The notes beneath the pieces were generated by a model. That model was given only the letters and a program-made list of their open reading frames with translations. It searched no databases and was not told the DNA's origin. 27,767 bases of DNA from Ardenticatenaceae bacterium. Lineage in GTDB: Bacteria > Chloroflexota > Anaerolineae > Promineifilales > Promineifilaceae. Positions 14,063 to 22,369 of the stretch are shown piece after piece. Location of the stretch: the NCBI GenBank assembly GCA_020634415.1, contig JACKBT010000056.1, positions 1 through 27,767 on the forward strand, given 5' to 3'. Positions within the stretch are counted from its first letter, which is position 1; every line of letters begins with the position of its first letter. The position numbers and the translations under genes were made by a program.

Positions 14063-15295
14063 TCAGCGCATCACTACGGGTAAATATGTGGCATGGGTAT
14101 AATTGCAGCTATTGACAACGGCCGTTTCCCCCACATGCGCCTGATTAAACGCCTGCAGCACCCCCTGCCCCAGCGGCCACTCCCCAAACGCCCCACTGCC
14201 ATCATCCTCATAACTCCACAGCCAAAAACCCGCATAACCATTATCATAAATCCCCTCAATCGCCTGCGCCAACGACACCCCCAACCCAATGGCATTCAAC
14301 GGCATCTCCCCAATCACCGTCGGTTTATCCAACCCCGCCTCATCCGCCGACACAGACAGCGGCGAATAAGACCAATTCACCCCATCCCCATTCATCCAGC
14401 CATAATAATGCACCTGATAAAAATCCAGCGTCCCCGTCGCCGCAAACGGCTGCAAATCACTGTCCGACCACCAGTTCCCGTCGGCCCCCGGTGCCGTATC
14501 ACTATTCCACTTCAAGCTGGCACTACCCAACGTCACCAGTTGGTTGCTGTGCTGATGAATCGCCGCCGCAATCTCCGCCACAAACCGCTGCATCTGCGCC
14601 AGCGTCACCGGATTGCCAATATTGGAATTCACCCCACCCGATTCCACAATACCCCACTCCGGCTCATTGATAATGTCCCAGCCCATCACATTTGGATGTG
14701 TACCAACCGTATAACCTGTGCCCGCAATCGGGTGCTGCAACATAGGAATAAGTGCATTGTTAATAAACGACTGTCGTTTGGCATTCTCCACAATCAAATC
14801 CGTATGCCCGCCTGCATGTTCACCCCGGTTCGGATCCTCGTTATACAACATGCCAAAATCCCACAAATTGAATGTGATATACACATCATGCTCGGCTGCC
14901 AGCTTAATGGCACTCTCAATGCTGGGCAAAAAATTCGCATCCAGCCCCGTCACACTGCCACCAGAGTTACTGCTAAACTCTGGCGCACCGCGCCCGTCGG
15001 TAAACACCCACCAGCGCACACTATTCAAGCCCGCCGCGTGCAGATTGGCATACATCTGCGCCGTCGCCACCGGATCGTAGGTATGGTAGTTACCCCACTC
15101 CTCCACCGTGCCAAAATCAGCCCCATAAGCACCATTATGCCAGGGCACATTAAAACCACTCAAAAACCAATCACCACAAAGCCAGGGAACACGGTTGGGA
15201 GCCGCGTCTGTTGTCGCCTTCGCTTGTGGCGCATAAATCAAAAGAAAAGTCAAAAGAATTGTACAAACAAGTAAACTTACTTTTTTTCCGTTCAT
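14063..15295 (-). CDS. Secreted GH5-like glycoside hydrolase with YLPVVMR tail
   Basis: A 410-residue secreted glycosidase. Residues 1-27 are a signal peptide (hydrophobic core LLVCTILLTFLLIYA). The barrel shows WDIINEPEW with Glu211 as acid/base and PTVIGEMP with Glu330 as nucleophile, typical of clan GH-A enzymes such as GH5 mannanases and cellulases. The protein ends YLPVVMR; endings of the YLPxV-x-R type recur on exported Chloroflexota proteins and may be a sorting signal. GAGGTG seven bases before the ATG supports the start. Together with the GH at 1-880 it points to extracellular polysaccharide use. Confidence 0.85.
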   Translation of the reverse strand: MNGKKVSLLVCTILLTFLLIYAPQAKATTDAAPNRVPWLCGDWFLSGFNVPWHNGAYGADFGTVEEWGNYHTYDPVATAQMYANLHAAGLNSVRWWVFTDGRGAPEFSSNSGGSVTGLDANFLPSIESAIKLAAEHDVYITFNLWDFGMLYNEDPNRGEHAGGHTDLIVENAKRQSFINNALIPMLQHPIAGTGYTVGTHPNVMGWDIINEPEWGIVESGGVNSNIGNPVTLAQMQRFVAEIAAAIHQHSNQLVTLGSASLKWNSDTAPGADGNWWSDSDLQPFAATGTLDFYQVHYYGWMNGDGVNWSYSPLSVSADEAGLDKPTVIGEMPLNAIGLGVSLAQAIEGIYDNGYAGFWLWSYEDDGSGAFGEWPLGQGVLQAFNQAHVGETAVVNSCNYTHATYLPVVMR

Positions 15296-15365
15296 ATGTT
15301 CACCTCATCACAAATTATTTACCCGATTATCCTTGAATATGCAATCAATCTCCCTCAATCTTAAT

Positions 15366-15459
15366 AGGACTTACGCTGTTGCTCTGGCCAGTGTCACACC
15401 GAGCCAGATGGGTGGCTCGGCCAGGATGCCGGCCAAAGCCTTTCAAGTGCGTAACTCCT
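15366..15459 (+). repeat. 94-bp repeat, left copy flanking the BLUF gene
   Basis: Starts AGGACTTACGC and ends GCGTAACTCCT, so its own ends are imperfect inverted repeats. It is the reverse-orientation partner of 16043-16136, the same length and roughly 85% identical by eye. The short interior hairpin GAGCCA...TGGCTC is also visible. It looks like a MITE or large REP element. Confidence 0.85.
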
Positions 15460-15568
15460 ACGTGATTGAGCCAAAAAGGATTTTCACCTTTTTATGCTGA
15501 CCAACGCAGCAAGGCAAAGCGCCAAACCAGCCTCATCCCATTTTTATCGTGTGCTTAACGACTACCAA

Positions 15569-15577
15569 TGGTATAAT
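15569..15577 (+). promoter_or_regulatory. Extended -10 promoter of the BLUF gene
   Basis: TGGTATAAT is a consensus extended -10. It lies about 40 bases before the GTG start at 15617, downstream of the left 94-bp repeat. The gene therefore has its own promoter inside the repeat-bounded unit. Confidence 0.55.
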
Positions 15578-15616
15578 CTCACCTGGAGCAACCACAAGAT
15601 TAAGGAGACTATTCAG

Positions 15617-16036
15617 GTGTTATCAATCATTTATGCAAGTTCATCCATAGAACTGCTCACTGACGAACAGCTTGTTGCCATTCTAGAAAGCAGTCAGCGC
15701 AACAATGAGAGGTTGGGCATCACCGGAATGCTTCTTTACCATGATGGCAACTTTATTCAAGCCATCGAGGGGCCAGATGAAGCCGTTTTGGAACTGTACG
15801 AAAAGGTAAAAAACGATAAACGTCACCGCGATGTGACGCTGTTGGGCAAAGACCCCATTACTGAGCGGCAGTTTCCCACCTGGACTATGGGCTTCAAAAA
15901 TCTGAATCAACTATCGCCTGAGGATCGTGTCCGTTTCAACCAATTTTTGGTGGATGATTTGACACCTGAATATTTCCAGTCACGCCCCACACGCGCCTAC
16001 ATTTTGCTCATGAGTTTCAAGGAAACGATACGCTAA
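15617..16036 (+). CDS. Short BLUF-domain blue-light photoreceptor
   Basis: A 139-residue protein that is essentially one BLUF domain. SIIYASS supplies the flavin-proximal Tyr6, NN at 29-30 the conserved Asn, FIQAIEG the key Gln48, and FPTWTMGF the strand-5 Trp/Met. It binds FAD and signals blue light by hydrogen-bond rearrangement. With no output domain fused it must act on a separate partner. The GTG at 15617 has AAGGAG (15602-15607) nine bases upstream and lies after the extended -10, so the longer frame from 15494 is rejected. The gene is enclosed by two 94-bp inverted repeats. Confidence 0.9.
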   Translation: MLSIIYASSSIELLTDEQLVAILESSQRNNERLGITGMLLYHDGNFIQAIEGPDEAVLELYEKVKNDKRHRDVTLLGKDPITERQFPTWTMGFKNLNQLSPEDRVRFNQFLVDDLTPEYFQSRPTRAYILLMSFKETIR

Positions 16037-16042
16037 TTGTTT

Positions 16043-16136
16043 AGGAGTTACGCACTTGAAGTGCTGTAGCCGGCCTCCTGGCCGAACCACCTGTCTGGCG
16101 CGGTGTGACACCGGCCAGAGCAACGGCGTAAGTCCT
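16043..16136 (-). repeat. 94-bp repeat, right inverted copy flanking the BLUF gene
   Basis: Starts AGGAGTTACGC and ends GCGTAAGTCCT, beginning 6 bases after the BLUF stop. It is an inverted copy of 15366-15459 with the same length. The outer three bases (AAT/ATT) also match. The unit of two repeats plus the BLUF gene spans 771 bp and ends 5 bases before the stop of the convergent acyltransferase gene. Confidence 0.85.
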
Positions 16137-16141
16137 ATTGT

Positions 16142-16819
16142 TTACGAGCCAGACTGGGTGGGGTTATAGCCAATAGCGTGGGCAAAATAGGACTTGATAC
16201 GGGGCAGATCAGCCTCAAAATCGCCAGTGGTGTAAATAGCCGGGCCAAAACCCAAGATTTTACGGCCGTAATCAAAAATAACGGGATAAATAGGAACCTG
16301 TGCCTGGTGGGCAATGTAGTAAAAGCCGCTGCGCCACTCTCTGACTTTGGAGCGTGTGCCTTCAGGCATAATCGCCAACAAAATCTTGTCCCGCGCCTGA
16401 ATCTCCATCGCCATTTTTTCCACAAAACCTTTTGTGCTTTTGCGATTGATGCCAATGCCGCCCAGCCAGCGCAGCAGCACCCCCAGCGGCCAGCGAAAAA
16501 TCGTATGCTTGGCTACCCAAGAAACATGAAGCCCCAAGGCAAAGATGGCCCCAATAGTCAGAATCAGGTCCCAATTGGAGGTATGGGGCGCACCAATGAG
16601 CACCATTTTGGGCAGGTTGACAATATCACCTTCCAAGCGCCAACCCAATCGGGTTAGGATGGTGCGGGCAGCTTTTTGGGTGAATGGCGTACCGCGGCGG
16701 GGCAGCGCCTCACCGACGGTGGGGAAACTGGTTTCATCTTGTGGTGTGGCAGGGGGTTGGGTCATAAGTTTGGTTATTGGTGGGGTGAACGGCCGTTTCC
16801 CCACCCAAAATCTCCTCAT
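16142..16819 (-). CDS. PlsC-like lysophospholipid acyltransferase family protein
   Basis: A 225-residue membrane-associated acyltransferase. HTSNWD (His79-Asp84) is the H-x4-D catalytic motif and MPEGTRS (about 151-157) the substrate-binding motif, as in 1-acyl-glycerol-3-phosphate acyltransferases. A hydrophobic stretch lies at about 85-100. It acylates a glycerophospholipid or a related hydroxyl acceptor. The first residues (MRRFWVGKRPFTPP) are encoded by the ACGGCCGTTTCC-type repeat word; an in-frame ATG at 16765 could be the real start. Neither start has a clear ribosome-binding site. It is divergent from the ThDP gene. Confidence 0.85.
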   Translation of the reverse strand: MRRFWVGKRPFTPPITKLMTQPPATPQDETSFPTVGEALPRRGTPFTQKAARTILTRLGWRLEGDIVNLPKMVLIGAPHTSNWDLILTIGAIFALGLHVSWVAKHTIFRWPLGVLLRWLGGIGINRKSTKGFVEKMAMEIQARDKILLAIMPEGTRSKVREWRSGFYYIAHQAQVPIYPVIFDYGRKILGFGPAIYTTGDFEADLPRIKSYFAHAIGYNPTQSGS

Positions 16820-16905
16820 AATTTAGCCAGATCGTATAGATATTTGCGCCATCAGACAACAAATCATGACCAACGGTTTAGGCAGATGCCAACCCCCTGC
16901 AACTG

Positions 16906-16914
16906 TGTTAAGAT
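16906..16914 (+). promoter_or_regulatory. Possible extended -10 for the ThDP/FAD operon
   Basis: TGTTAAGAT fits TGn plus a weak -10. It lies about 38 bases before the ATG at 16952, in the divergent intergenic region. There is no clear -35. Confidence 0.3.
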
Positions 16915-16951
16915 AACAGACTCATTCCACCGCCCACATCTAGAACAACAC

Positions 16952-18637
16952 ATGGAACCAAAAAACACAATCACAGGCGCACGATTTATTGCCGAGACCT
17001 TGCATGGGTATGGCATCACCCATGTCTTTTACATGGATGCCATTTTGCGCAAGACAATGGTAGATTTGGAGGAATTGGGTATTCGCCGAGTCATCACCCA
17101 TTCCGAAAAAGCAGCCGCTTACATGGCTGATGGGTACGCCCGCGCCAGCCACAAACCAGGCGTCTGCCTGGCCCAATCGGTCGGTGCGGCCAACCTGGCC
17201 GCCGGGCTGCAAGATGCCTATCTGGGCCGCTCCCCTGTGATTGCCCTGACGGGCAAAAAGCCGCCCCTGGCCCAACACCGCAACGCCTATCAAGAGATTG
17301 ATCATACACCCATGTTTGCTCCGGTCACCAAATATAATGTGGATGTGGTTACGCCAGCGCAACTGCCCTATCTGCTGCGGCAGGCTTTTCGTGAGGCGAC
17401 CACAGGCACGCCACGCCCGGTGCATTTGGACTTATTGGGGCATAGTGGACGGCCGTTAGAAGCCGCCGCCGCCGATTTCCCCCTCATCATCGAAGAAGCC
17501 TATGCCCACTACCCGGCCCACCGCCCCCAGCCCGAAACCGCTGCCATTCACCAGGCAGCCCAGGCAGTAGCCACCGCCCAACGGCCGATCATCGTCGCTG
17601 GTGGTGGGGTGCGCCTCTCTGGCGCCGCCGCCGCAGTCGTGGCACTGGCCGAAAAATTGTCCATCCCTGTGGCTACCTCTGTCAATGGCAAAGGCACCAT
17701 TCTGGACAACCATCCCCTCAGCGTAGGGGTTGTGGGCACCTATTCGGTGCGCTGCGCCAACCAGGCAGTGGCGGCGGCCGATCTGGTCATTTTCATCGGC
17801 AGCAACACGGGCGACCAGGTGACAAACAATTGGACGATACCCGCGCCGGGAACGGCCGTTGTGCAGATTGACATCAACCCCGCCGAAATTGGGCGCAATT
17901 ATGAACGGGTGATAGGCGTGATGGCGGATGCGCAGACGGCCGTTGCCCAACTCACTGCCGCCTGCACGCCACAACCCCAACACGCCGCCTGGCTCCACCA
18001 CGTTCAAAGCCTCGTCGCCCAATGGCACGCCGACATCGAACCGCTGCGCCACGCTAATGCCACTCCCATTCGCCCCGAACGGCTCTGCAAAGAGCTGAGC
18101 GATCTCCTGCCCGCCAACGCCATCCTCATAGCCGACACCGGCTACTCCGCCATCTGGACAGCCACGATGGTGCATCTGACCCAGCCAGGCCAGACCTATT
18201 TGCGGGCGGCTGGCTCGTTGGGCTGGGCCTTTCCGGCAGCATTGGGCGCTAAATGCGCTGCGCCGGAACGGCCCGTCATCTGCTTCACCGGCGACGGCGG
18301 TTTCTGGTATCACCTAAGCGAGTTGGAAACGGCCCGCCGCCACCACATCAAAACCATCACCATCGTCAACAACAACGGCGGGCTGGCCCAGGGCATCCCC
18401 GACGTTCACGCCATGTACGGCGACCGCCCCGGCAATCCCGGCGATCTTTACCGCTTTGAGCCAGTTAGTTTTGCCCGCATTGCTCAAGAGATGGGCTGTT
18501 TGGGGGTGCGCGTGGAGCGGCCGGATGAGATTCGAGGGGCGATTGAAACGGCATTAACGGCCGATCAACCCATCGTGGTAGAGGTGATGACCGGGCTGGA
18601 TTACCGCGCCCCTTCACCCTGGAGCAAAAGCGAATGA
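16952..18637 (+). CDS. ThDP-dependent acetolactate synthase-like enzyme
   Basis: A 561-residue enzyme with the three-domain layout of the acetolactate synthase/benzoylformate decarboxylase family. The catalytic Glu52 lies in THSEKAAAYMADGYARAS. The central domain follows at about 190-340. The ThDP motif runs from GDGGFWYH (about 446) to NNNGG (about 472). It should carry out a decarboxylation or C-C ligation on a 2-oxo acid. No small regulatory subunit (IlvN) is nearby, which argues against housekeeping branched-chain synthesis. The ATG at 16952 begins the usual N-terminal domain; longer in-frame sequence overlaps the divergent gene. Its stop overlaps the FAD enzyme start by 4 bases. Confidence 0.88.
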   Translation: MEPKNTITGARFIAETLHGYGITHVFYMDAILRKTMVDLEELGIRRVITHSEKAAAYMADGYARASHKPGVCLAQSVGAANLAAGLQDAYLGRSPVIALTGKKPPLAQHRNAYQEIDHTPMFAPVTKYNVDVVTPAQLPYLLRQAFREATTGTPRPVHLDLLGHSGRPLEAAAADFPLIIEEAYAHYPAHRPQPETAAIHQAAQAVATAQRPIIVAGGGVRLSGAAAAVVALAEKLSIPVATSVNGKGTILDNHPLSVGVVGTYSVRCANQAVAAADLVIFIGSNTGDQVTNNWTIPAPGTAVVQIDINPAEIGRNYERVIGVMADAQTAVAQLTAACTPQPQHAAWLHHVQSLVAQWHADIEPLRHANATPIRPERLCKELSDLLPANAILIADTGYSAIWTATMVHLTQPGQTYLRAAGSLGWAFPAALGAKCAAPERPVICFTGDGGFWYHLSELETARRHHIKTITIVNNNGGLAQGIPDVHAMYGDRPGNPGDLYRFEPVSFARIAQEMGCLGVRVERPDEIRGAIETALTADQPIVVEVMTGLDYRAPSPWSKSE

Positions 18638-20301
18638 GCCAACAGAGACAAACGGCCGATGTCATCATCGTCGGGGCTGGGCTGGCGGGGCTGGTGGCCG
18701 CCGCCGAGTTGGGTGACGCAGGCAAGCGCGTCATCATCGTGGAGCAGGAAGGCGAGAACTCCGTCGGTGGGCAGGCGTTTTGGTCGTTGGGCGGGCTGTT
18801 TTTGGTAGACAGCCCCGAGCAGCGGCGCATGGGCATCAAAGACAGCTCGGAATTGGCCTGGCAAGATTGGCTCGGCTCGGCGCAGTTTGATCGCCCTGAA
18901 GATGAATGGCCGCGCCGCGTGGCCGAAGCCTATATTGAATTTGCCGCTGGCGAGATGCGCCCCTGGCTCTATGCGCAGGGGATGCGCTGGTTTCCCATTG
19001 TGGGCTGGGCGGAGCGGGGCGGCGGGCTGGCACATGGGCATGGCAACTCTGTGCCGCGCTTTCATCTAACCTGGGGCACGGGGCCGGGCGTGGTGGCCCC
19101 TTTTGTGCGGCGGGTGCGCCATCATGTGGACAAGGGGTTGATTACGCTGAAGTGCCGCCATCGTGTGAGCCATTTGCTGACGACAAACGGCCGTATATCG
19201 GGCGTGGCTGGTGAAATTTTGGAGCCGTCTACAGTGGCGCGGGGGCAGCAGTCCAGCCGCACGGTAGTGGGCGAGTTTGAGTTGGAGGGAACGGCCGTTA
19301 TCGTCACTTCTGGCGGCATTGGCGGCAATCATGAGCTGGTGCGGCAAAATTGGCCCACTGAGCGGCTTGGCCCTGCGCCCCAGTTTATGGTCACGGGAGT
19401 GCCGCATCATGTAGACGGCCGTATGTTAGCCATTACCCAGCAGGCGGGCGCGGCCATCATCAACAGCGACCGCATGTGGCACTACACTGAAGGCATCAAA
19501 AACTGGTCGCCCATCTGGCCCAATCACGGCATCCGCATCCTGCCCGGCCCCTCCTCACTCTGGTTCGATGCGCGGGGCGAGCGGCTGCCCGCCCCCTACC
19601 TGCCCGGCTTCGACACACTGGGCACGCTCAAGCACATTCTGTCTACGGGCTACGAATACTCCTGGTTTGTCCTCAGCCAGAAGATCATCGAGAAGGAGTT
19701 TGCCCTTTCTGGCTCGGAGCAGAACCCAGATTTGACGGCGGCGAAATGGCTGGCGGTGATTCGCAGCCGCTTGGGTGGCGGTGCGCCAGTGCCGGTGGAG
19801 GCCTTTAAGCAGCACGGCGAGGATTTTGTTGTGCGTGATAATTTGCGGGATTTGGTGGCGGGGATGAATGGGCTGGTGAGCCAGGGGTTGGTGGATTACG
19901 GCCGTCTTCACGAACAAATTACCGCTCGTGACCGCGAAATGGATAATCCCTTCACCAAAGATGCCCAAATTCTGGCGATTCATGGCGCTCGCAACTATCG
20001 CGGCGATAAGCTGGTGCGCACGGCGCGTCCCCACAAAATCCTGGACGCGGCCAATGGCCCGCTCATCGCCGTGCGCCTGAACATTTTGACGCGCAAAACG
20101 TTGGGCGGCCTGCACACCAATCTGCACGCCCAGGTGCTGGATGCCAACGGCGCACCTGTGCCTGGCTTATATGCGGCGGGTGAGGTGGCTGGTTTTGGCG
20201 GCGGGGGGTATCACGGTTATAACGCGCTGGAGGGCACGTTTTTGGGTGGCTGTATTTTCTCTGGCCGTCATGCGGGGCGGCACGCGGCGGCGCAGGTGTA
20301 G
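18634..20301 (+). CDS. FAD-binding dehydrogenase, KstD/fumarate reductase-like
   Basis: A 555-residue flavoprotein. VIIVGAGLAGLVAAAEL (Gly14-x-Gly16-x-x-Gly19) binds the ADP part of FAD. The C-terminal GLYAAGEVAGFGGGGYHGYNA closes the FAD site. The overall pattern matches the family of 3-ketosteroid dehydrogenase-like and fumarate reductase-like oxidoreductases annotated as FAD-binding dehydrogenase. It probably introduces or reduces a double bond next to a carbonyl. It is translationally coupled (ATGA) to the ThDP enzyme, so both likely act on the same small molecule. It has no secretion signal. The substrate is unknown. Confidence 0.88.
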   Translation: MSQQRQTADVIIVGAGLAGLVAAAELGDAGKRVIIVEQEGENSVGGQAFWSLGGLFLVDSPEQRRMGIKDSSELAWQDWLGSAQFDRPEDEWPRRVAEAYIEFAAGEMRPWLYAQGMRWFPIVGWAERGGGLAHGHGNSVPRFHLTWGTGPGVVAPFVRRVRHHVDKGLITLKCRHRVSHLLTTNGRISGVAGEILEPSTVARGQQSSRTVVGEFELEGTAVIVTSGGIGGNHELVRQNWPTERLGPAPQFMVTGVPHHVDGRMLAITQQAGAAIINSDRMWHYTEGIKNWSPIWPNHGIRILPGPSSLWFDARGERLPAPYLPGFDTLGTLKHILSTGYEYSWFVLSQKIIEKEFALSGSEQNPDLTAAKWLAVIRSRLGGGAPVPVEAFKQHGEDFVVRDNLRDLVAGMNGLVSQGLVDYGRLHEQITARDREMDNPFTKDAQILAIHGARNYRGDKLVRTARPHKILDAANGPLIAVRLNILTRKTLGGLHTNLHAQVLDANGAPVPGLYAAGEVAGFGGGGYHGYNALEGTFLGGCIFSGRHAGRHAAAQV

Positions 20302-20317
20302 GATGGGGAAACGGCCG

Positions 20318-21214
20318 TTACCCGTCAGGGCGTATCAGGTAGTGTCTAAACCAGGCGATGGCTCGTTGATCACGATCAATCTGGTTGTTGGCGAGGATGT
20401 GGCCGTCTTCGGCATAAATAATCAGGCTGTAGGTTTTGCCCGCCTCTTGCAATTTTTGGGCCATTGCCAAAGATTGTCGAGGATTTACACTCCAGTCAGC
20501 ACCGCCGTGCATAATGAGGATGGGCACATCAATTTGCTCCGGCCATTGTAGAGCGGAACGCCGCCGTTCAATCATTTCTCGCTCAGCCTCAAAATGGGGC
20601 CAGACACGCTCCTTAAGTGTCTGATACATTTCAGGCTGTTCGGCCATTAAGGCTTCCAGGCTGGTGAATGCACCAAAAACGGCCGCTGCCCGCAGCGGAA
20701 AATCATCTCGAATCGCCTGATAGGTCATCATGCCACCCCGCGACTCACCATACATAAACAGATTATCCATGTCTACATACCTCAACGATGGCAGCAGTGA
20801 TAACAGATTATAAATGTCATGTATATCAGCCCCGCCCACTTCATCACGCCCATCACTGCCTACGCTCTCGCGCAGTTGGGGCGCAATCACCACAAAACCA
20901 GCGCAGGCCAGCCGGTAGAAGAAGGGGGCCAAGAGCCATCCTTGATCCTCAGCCAAATAACCGCCGCGATTGTAAATGATGGTGGGCAAGTGCTTCCCTA
21001 CGGCCGTTGCGGGGCGATACAGATAGGCCATCACCTTTAGTCCATCGCTCCAATAACGCACTTCTTCCAGACAGAAGCTTTGATCGCGGCGCACTTGTTC
21101 ATAAGTGGCTGCGGTAAAAGTCACCATCTCGTCTGGCGCGGCGGGGAATGGCGGCCAGATGTAAGGCTGAACGGAGAGGATTTGTCCATCGTCGGGTTGT
21201 GGTTGGTGTTTCAT
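20318..21214 (-). CDS. Alpha/beta hydrolase, prolyl oligopeptidase-like
   Basis: A 298-residue serine hydrolase. GESRGG places the nucleophile at Ser158, Asp240 in HGGADWSVNP and His272 in AEDGHILAN complete a plausible triad. LYRPATAVGKHLPTIIYNRG resembles the oxyanion-side strand of S9 and acetyl-esterase-like enzymes. It has no signal peptide, so a cytoplasmic peptidase or esterase is likely. The start at 21214 is preferred to 21244 because TATAAC lies six bases before it, giving a leaderless arrangement. It converges on the FAD enzyme with only 16 bases between stops. Confidence 0.85.
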   Translation of the reverse strand: MKHQPQPDDGQILSVQPYIWPPFPAAPDEMVTFTAATYEQVRRDQSFCLEEVRYWSDGLKVMAYLYRPATAVGKHLPTIIYNRGGYLAEDQGWLLAPFFYRLACAGFVVIAPQLRESVGSDGRDEVGGADIHDIYNLLSLLPSLRYVDMDNLFMYGESRGGMMTYQAIRDDFPLRAAAVFGAFTSLEALMAEQPEMYQTLKERVWPHFEAEREMIERRRSALQWPEQIDVPILIMHGGADWSVNPRQSLAMAQKLQEAGKTYSLIIYAEDGHILANNQIDRDQRAIAWFRHYLIRPDG

Positions 21215-21220
21215 GTTGAG

Positions 21221-21226
21221 GTTATA
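21221..21226 (-). promoter_or_regulatory. -10 box six bases before the hydrolase start
   Basis: On the minus strand TATAAC precedes CTCAAC and the ATG at 21214, with no ribosome-binding site. This is the same leaderless spacing seen upstream of other genes here. Confidence 0.4.
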
Positions 21227-21274
21227 CGAGATGAGGGCTGGCAATTAATGCAAAACCCGGCAACAGACCAAACT

Positions 21275-21846
21275 TTAGCGGCCCAGTGCTGCCAAAACGG
21301 CCGATTCCACCTCAATCTTGAGACCATCAGCCAGGGTGTCATTAAAATTCGCCAAAGCCGCCAGGAACATAATCTGGGTTATCTCATCATCACTAATGCC
21401 TTGTTCGCGCACCCGATCATAGTCAGCAGCGGTCAGCGATTGCGCATCAAAAGCACAGTGCAAAGCAAATTGAACAATGGTGCGTAAACGTACAGGTGAA
21501 ACATTGTCCAGATTTTCGGCCAACATCTCTAGGGTCTCATCATCTACCCCCAACGTGCGGCAGTACAAGGCATTAACCGTGCTGCAATAGGTACAACTTC
21601 GCGCCGAAGCTATGCAGTATAGGATGATAGGTAAGAGGGATTCAGGCAAACTGATGTACTGTTGAAAGAGCTTATACATTCCCAAATACAGTTCCAGGCA
21701 TTCTGGGGAAACCACACCAATTTGGGCCCAATTGGGCACAACGGGCAGACCTGTGATATGTTGGCTTCAGCAAATTGTTTAGCCAGTTCGGGGTCAGCAT
21801 CTTCGGGTTTGATGGTGGGAAAACCGCTAATTGAGAGGTGGCGCAT
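21275..21846 (-). pseudogene. AhpD/carboxymuconolactone decarboxylase-like gene with a frameshift
   Basis: The first part (from MRHLSISGFPTIKPEDADPE, ATG 21846, AAGGAG 8 bases upstream) and the second part (PNWAQIGVV to the stop at 21275) lie in different frames and join near 21740-21760. A 1-base loss would explain it. Together they give a protein of about 190 residues with the CMD-type helical pattern and SCTYC, resembling the AhpD C-x-x-C. The His that normally follows three residues later is Asn here. Family members reduce peroxides or handle small thiol chemistry. It is either a pseudogene or a sequencing or assembly error in an intact gene. Confidence 0.65.
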
Positions 21847-21986
21847 GGGTTATCTCCTTTTTGAGTCAGGTTAGGGCAATACGCTGAGATGTGTGGGTCG
21901 TTATGGTTAGAGTATAGCGGGTCAGGCTTTACTTGCCAGTAGCAGTTTATGGGTTAGAGAAGGGGGGTAAGGAGACGGCCGTTTAT

Positions 21987-22016
21987 TTGACAAGCCATCC
22001 TTCATTGGCGTATGAT
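21987..22016 (+). promoter_or_regulatory. Promoter of the HigBA module
   Basis: TTGACA (21987-21992), an 18-base spacer and TATGAT (22011-22016) form a near-consensus promoter. Transcription would start about 22023. An ACGGCCGT octamer lies immediately upstream of the -35. Confidence 0.6.
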
Positions 22017-22051
22017 TCATTCAACATTTGATTTTGGCATTAAGAAGCAAG

Positions 22052-22369
22052 ATGGTCTTTATCGAAACATCCGTGTTTACCAAGCAAGTGCGGAAACTTC
22101 TATCCGAAGAAGAATATCGGCAACTACAATCTGAACTGACAAACCGTCCTGATATGGGCGTAGTGATACCAGATAGCAGTGGTTTGCGAAAAATTCGTTG
22201 GGGCTACCGAGGACAAGGTAAACGCGGTGGGGTCAGAGTTATTTATTATTGGGCCGTATCGGATGAACAGATATTGATGTTATTGATGTACCCGAAGAAT
22301 GTGCAAGACAACCTGTCACCGGAGCAATTGAAGATGCTGCGACAGATCGTAGAGGATGAATACAGATGA
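22052..22369 (+). CDS. higB: HigB/RelE-type mRNA interferase toxin
   Basis: A 105-residue RelE-superfamily protein starting MVFIETSVFTKQVRKLLSEE. LRKIRWGYRGQGKRGGVRVIYYWAV is the strand and loop pattern of HigB-2-like toxins, followed by LLMYPKNVQDNLS. It would cleave mRNA at the ribosome. The ATG at 22052 is preferred to the in-frame TTG at 22028, which lies only about 5 bases after the predicted transcription start. Toxin-first order and a 4-base overlap with the following XRE gene are typical of higBA. It has its own near-consensus promoter. Confidence 0.88.
   Translation: MVFIETSVFTKQVRKLLSEEEYRQLQSELTNRPDMGVVIPDSSGLRKIRWGYRGQGKRGGVRVIYYWAVSDEQILMLLMYPKNVQDNLSPEQLKMLRQIVEDEYR

Noticed and set aside
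14093..15274. Plus-strand open frame of 393 codons opposite the GH5-like gene
   Set aside because: It is antisense to a gene with signal peptide and catalytic glutamates. The composition is dominated by Arg, Pro, Ile and His, typical of a shadow frame.
15494..15616. Longer N-terminus for the BLUF protein
   Set aside because: It precedes or overlaps the extended -10 promoter and has no ribosome-binding site, while the GTG at 15617 has a good one.
15366..16136. CRISPR array or tandem repeat array
   Set aside because: Only two copies exist and they are inverted; there are no regularly spaced short repeats anywhere in the window.
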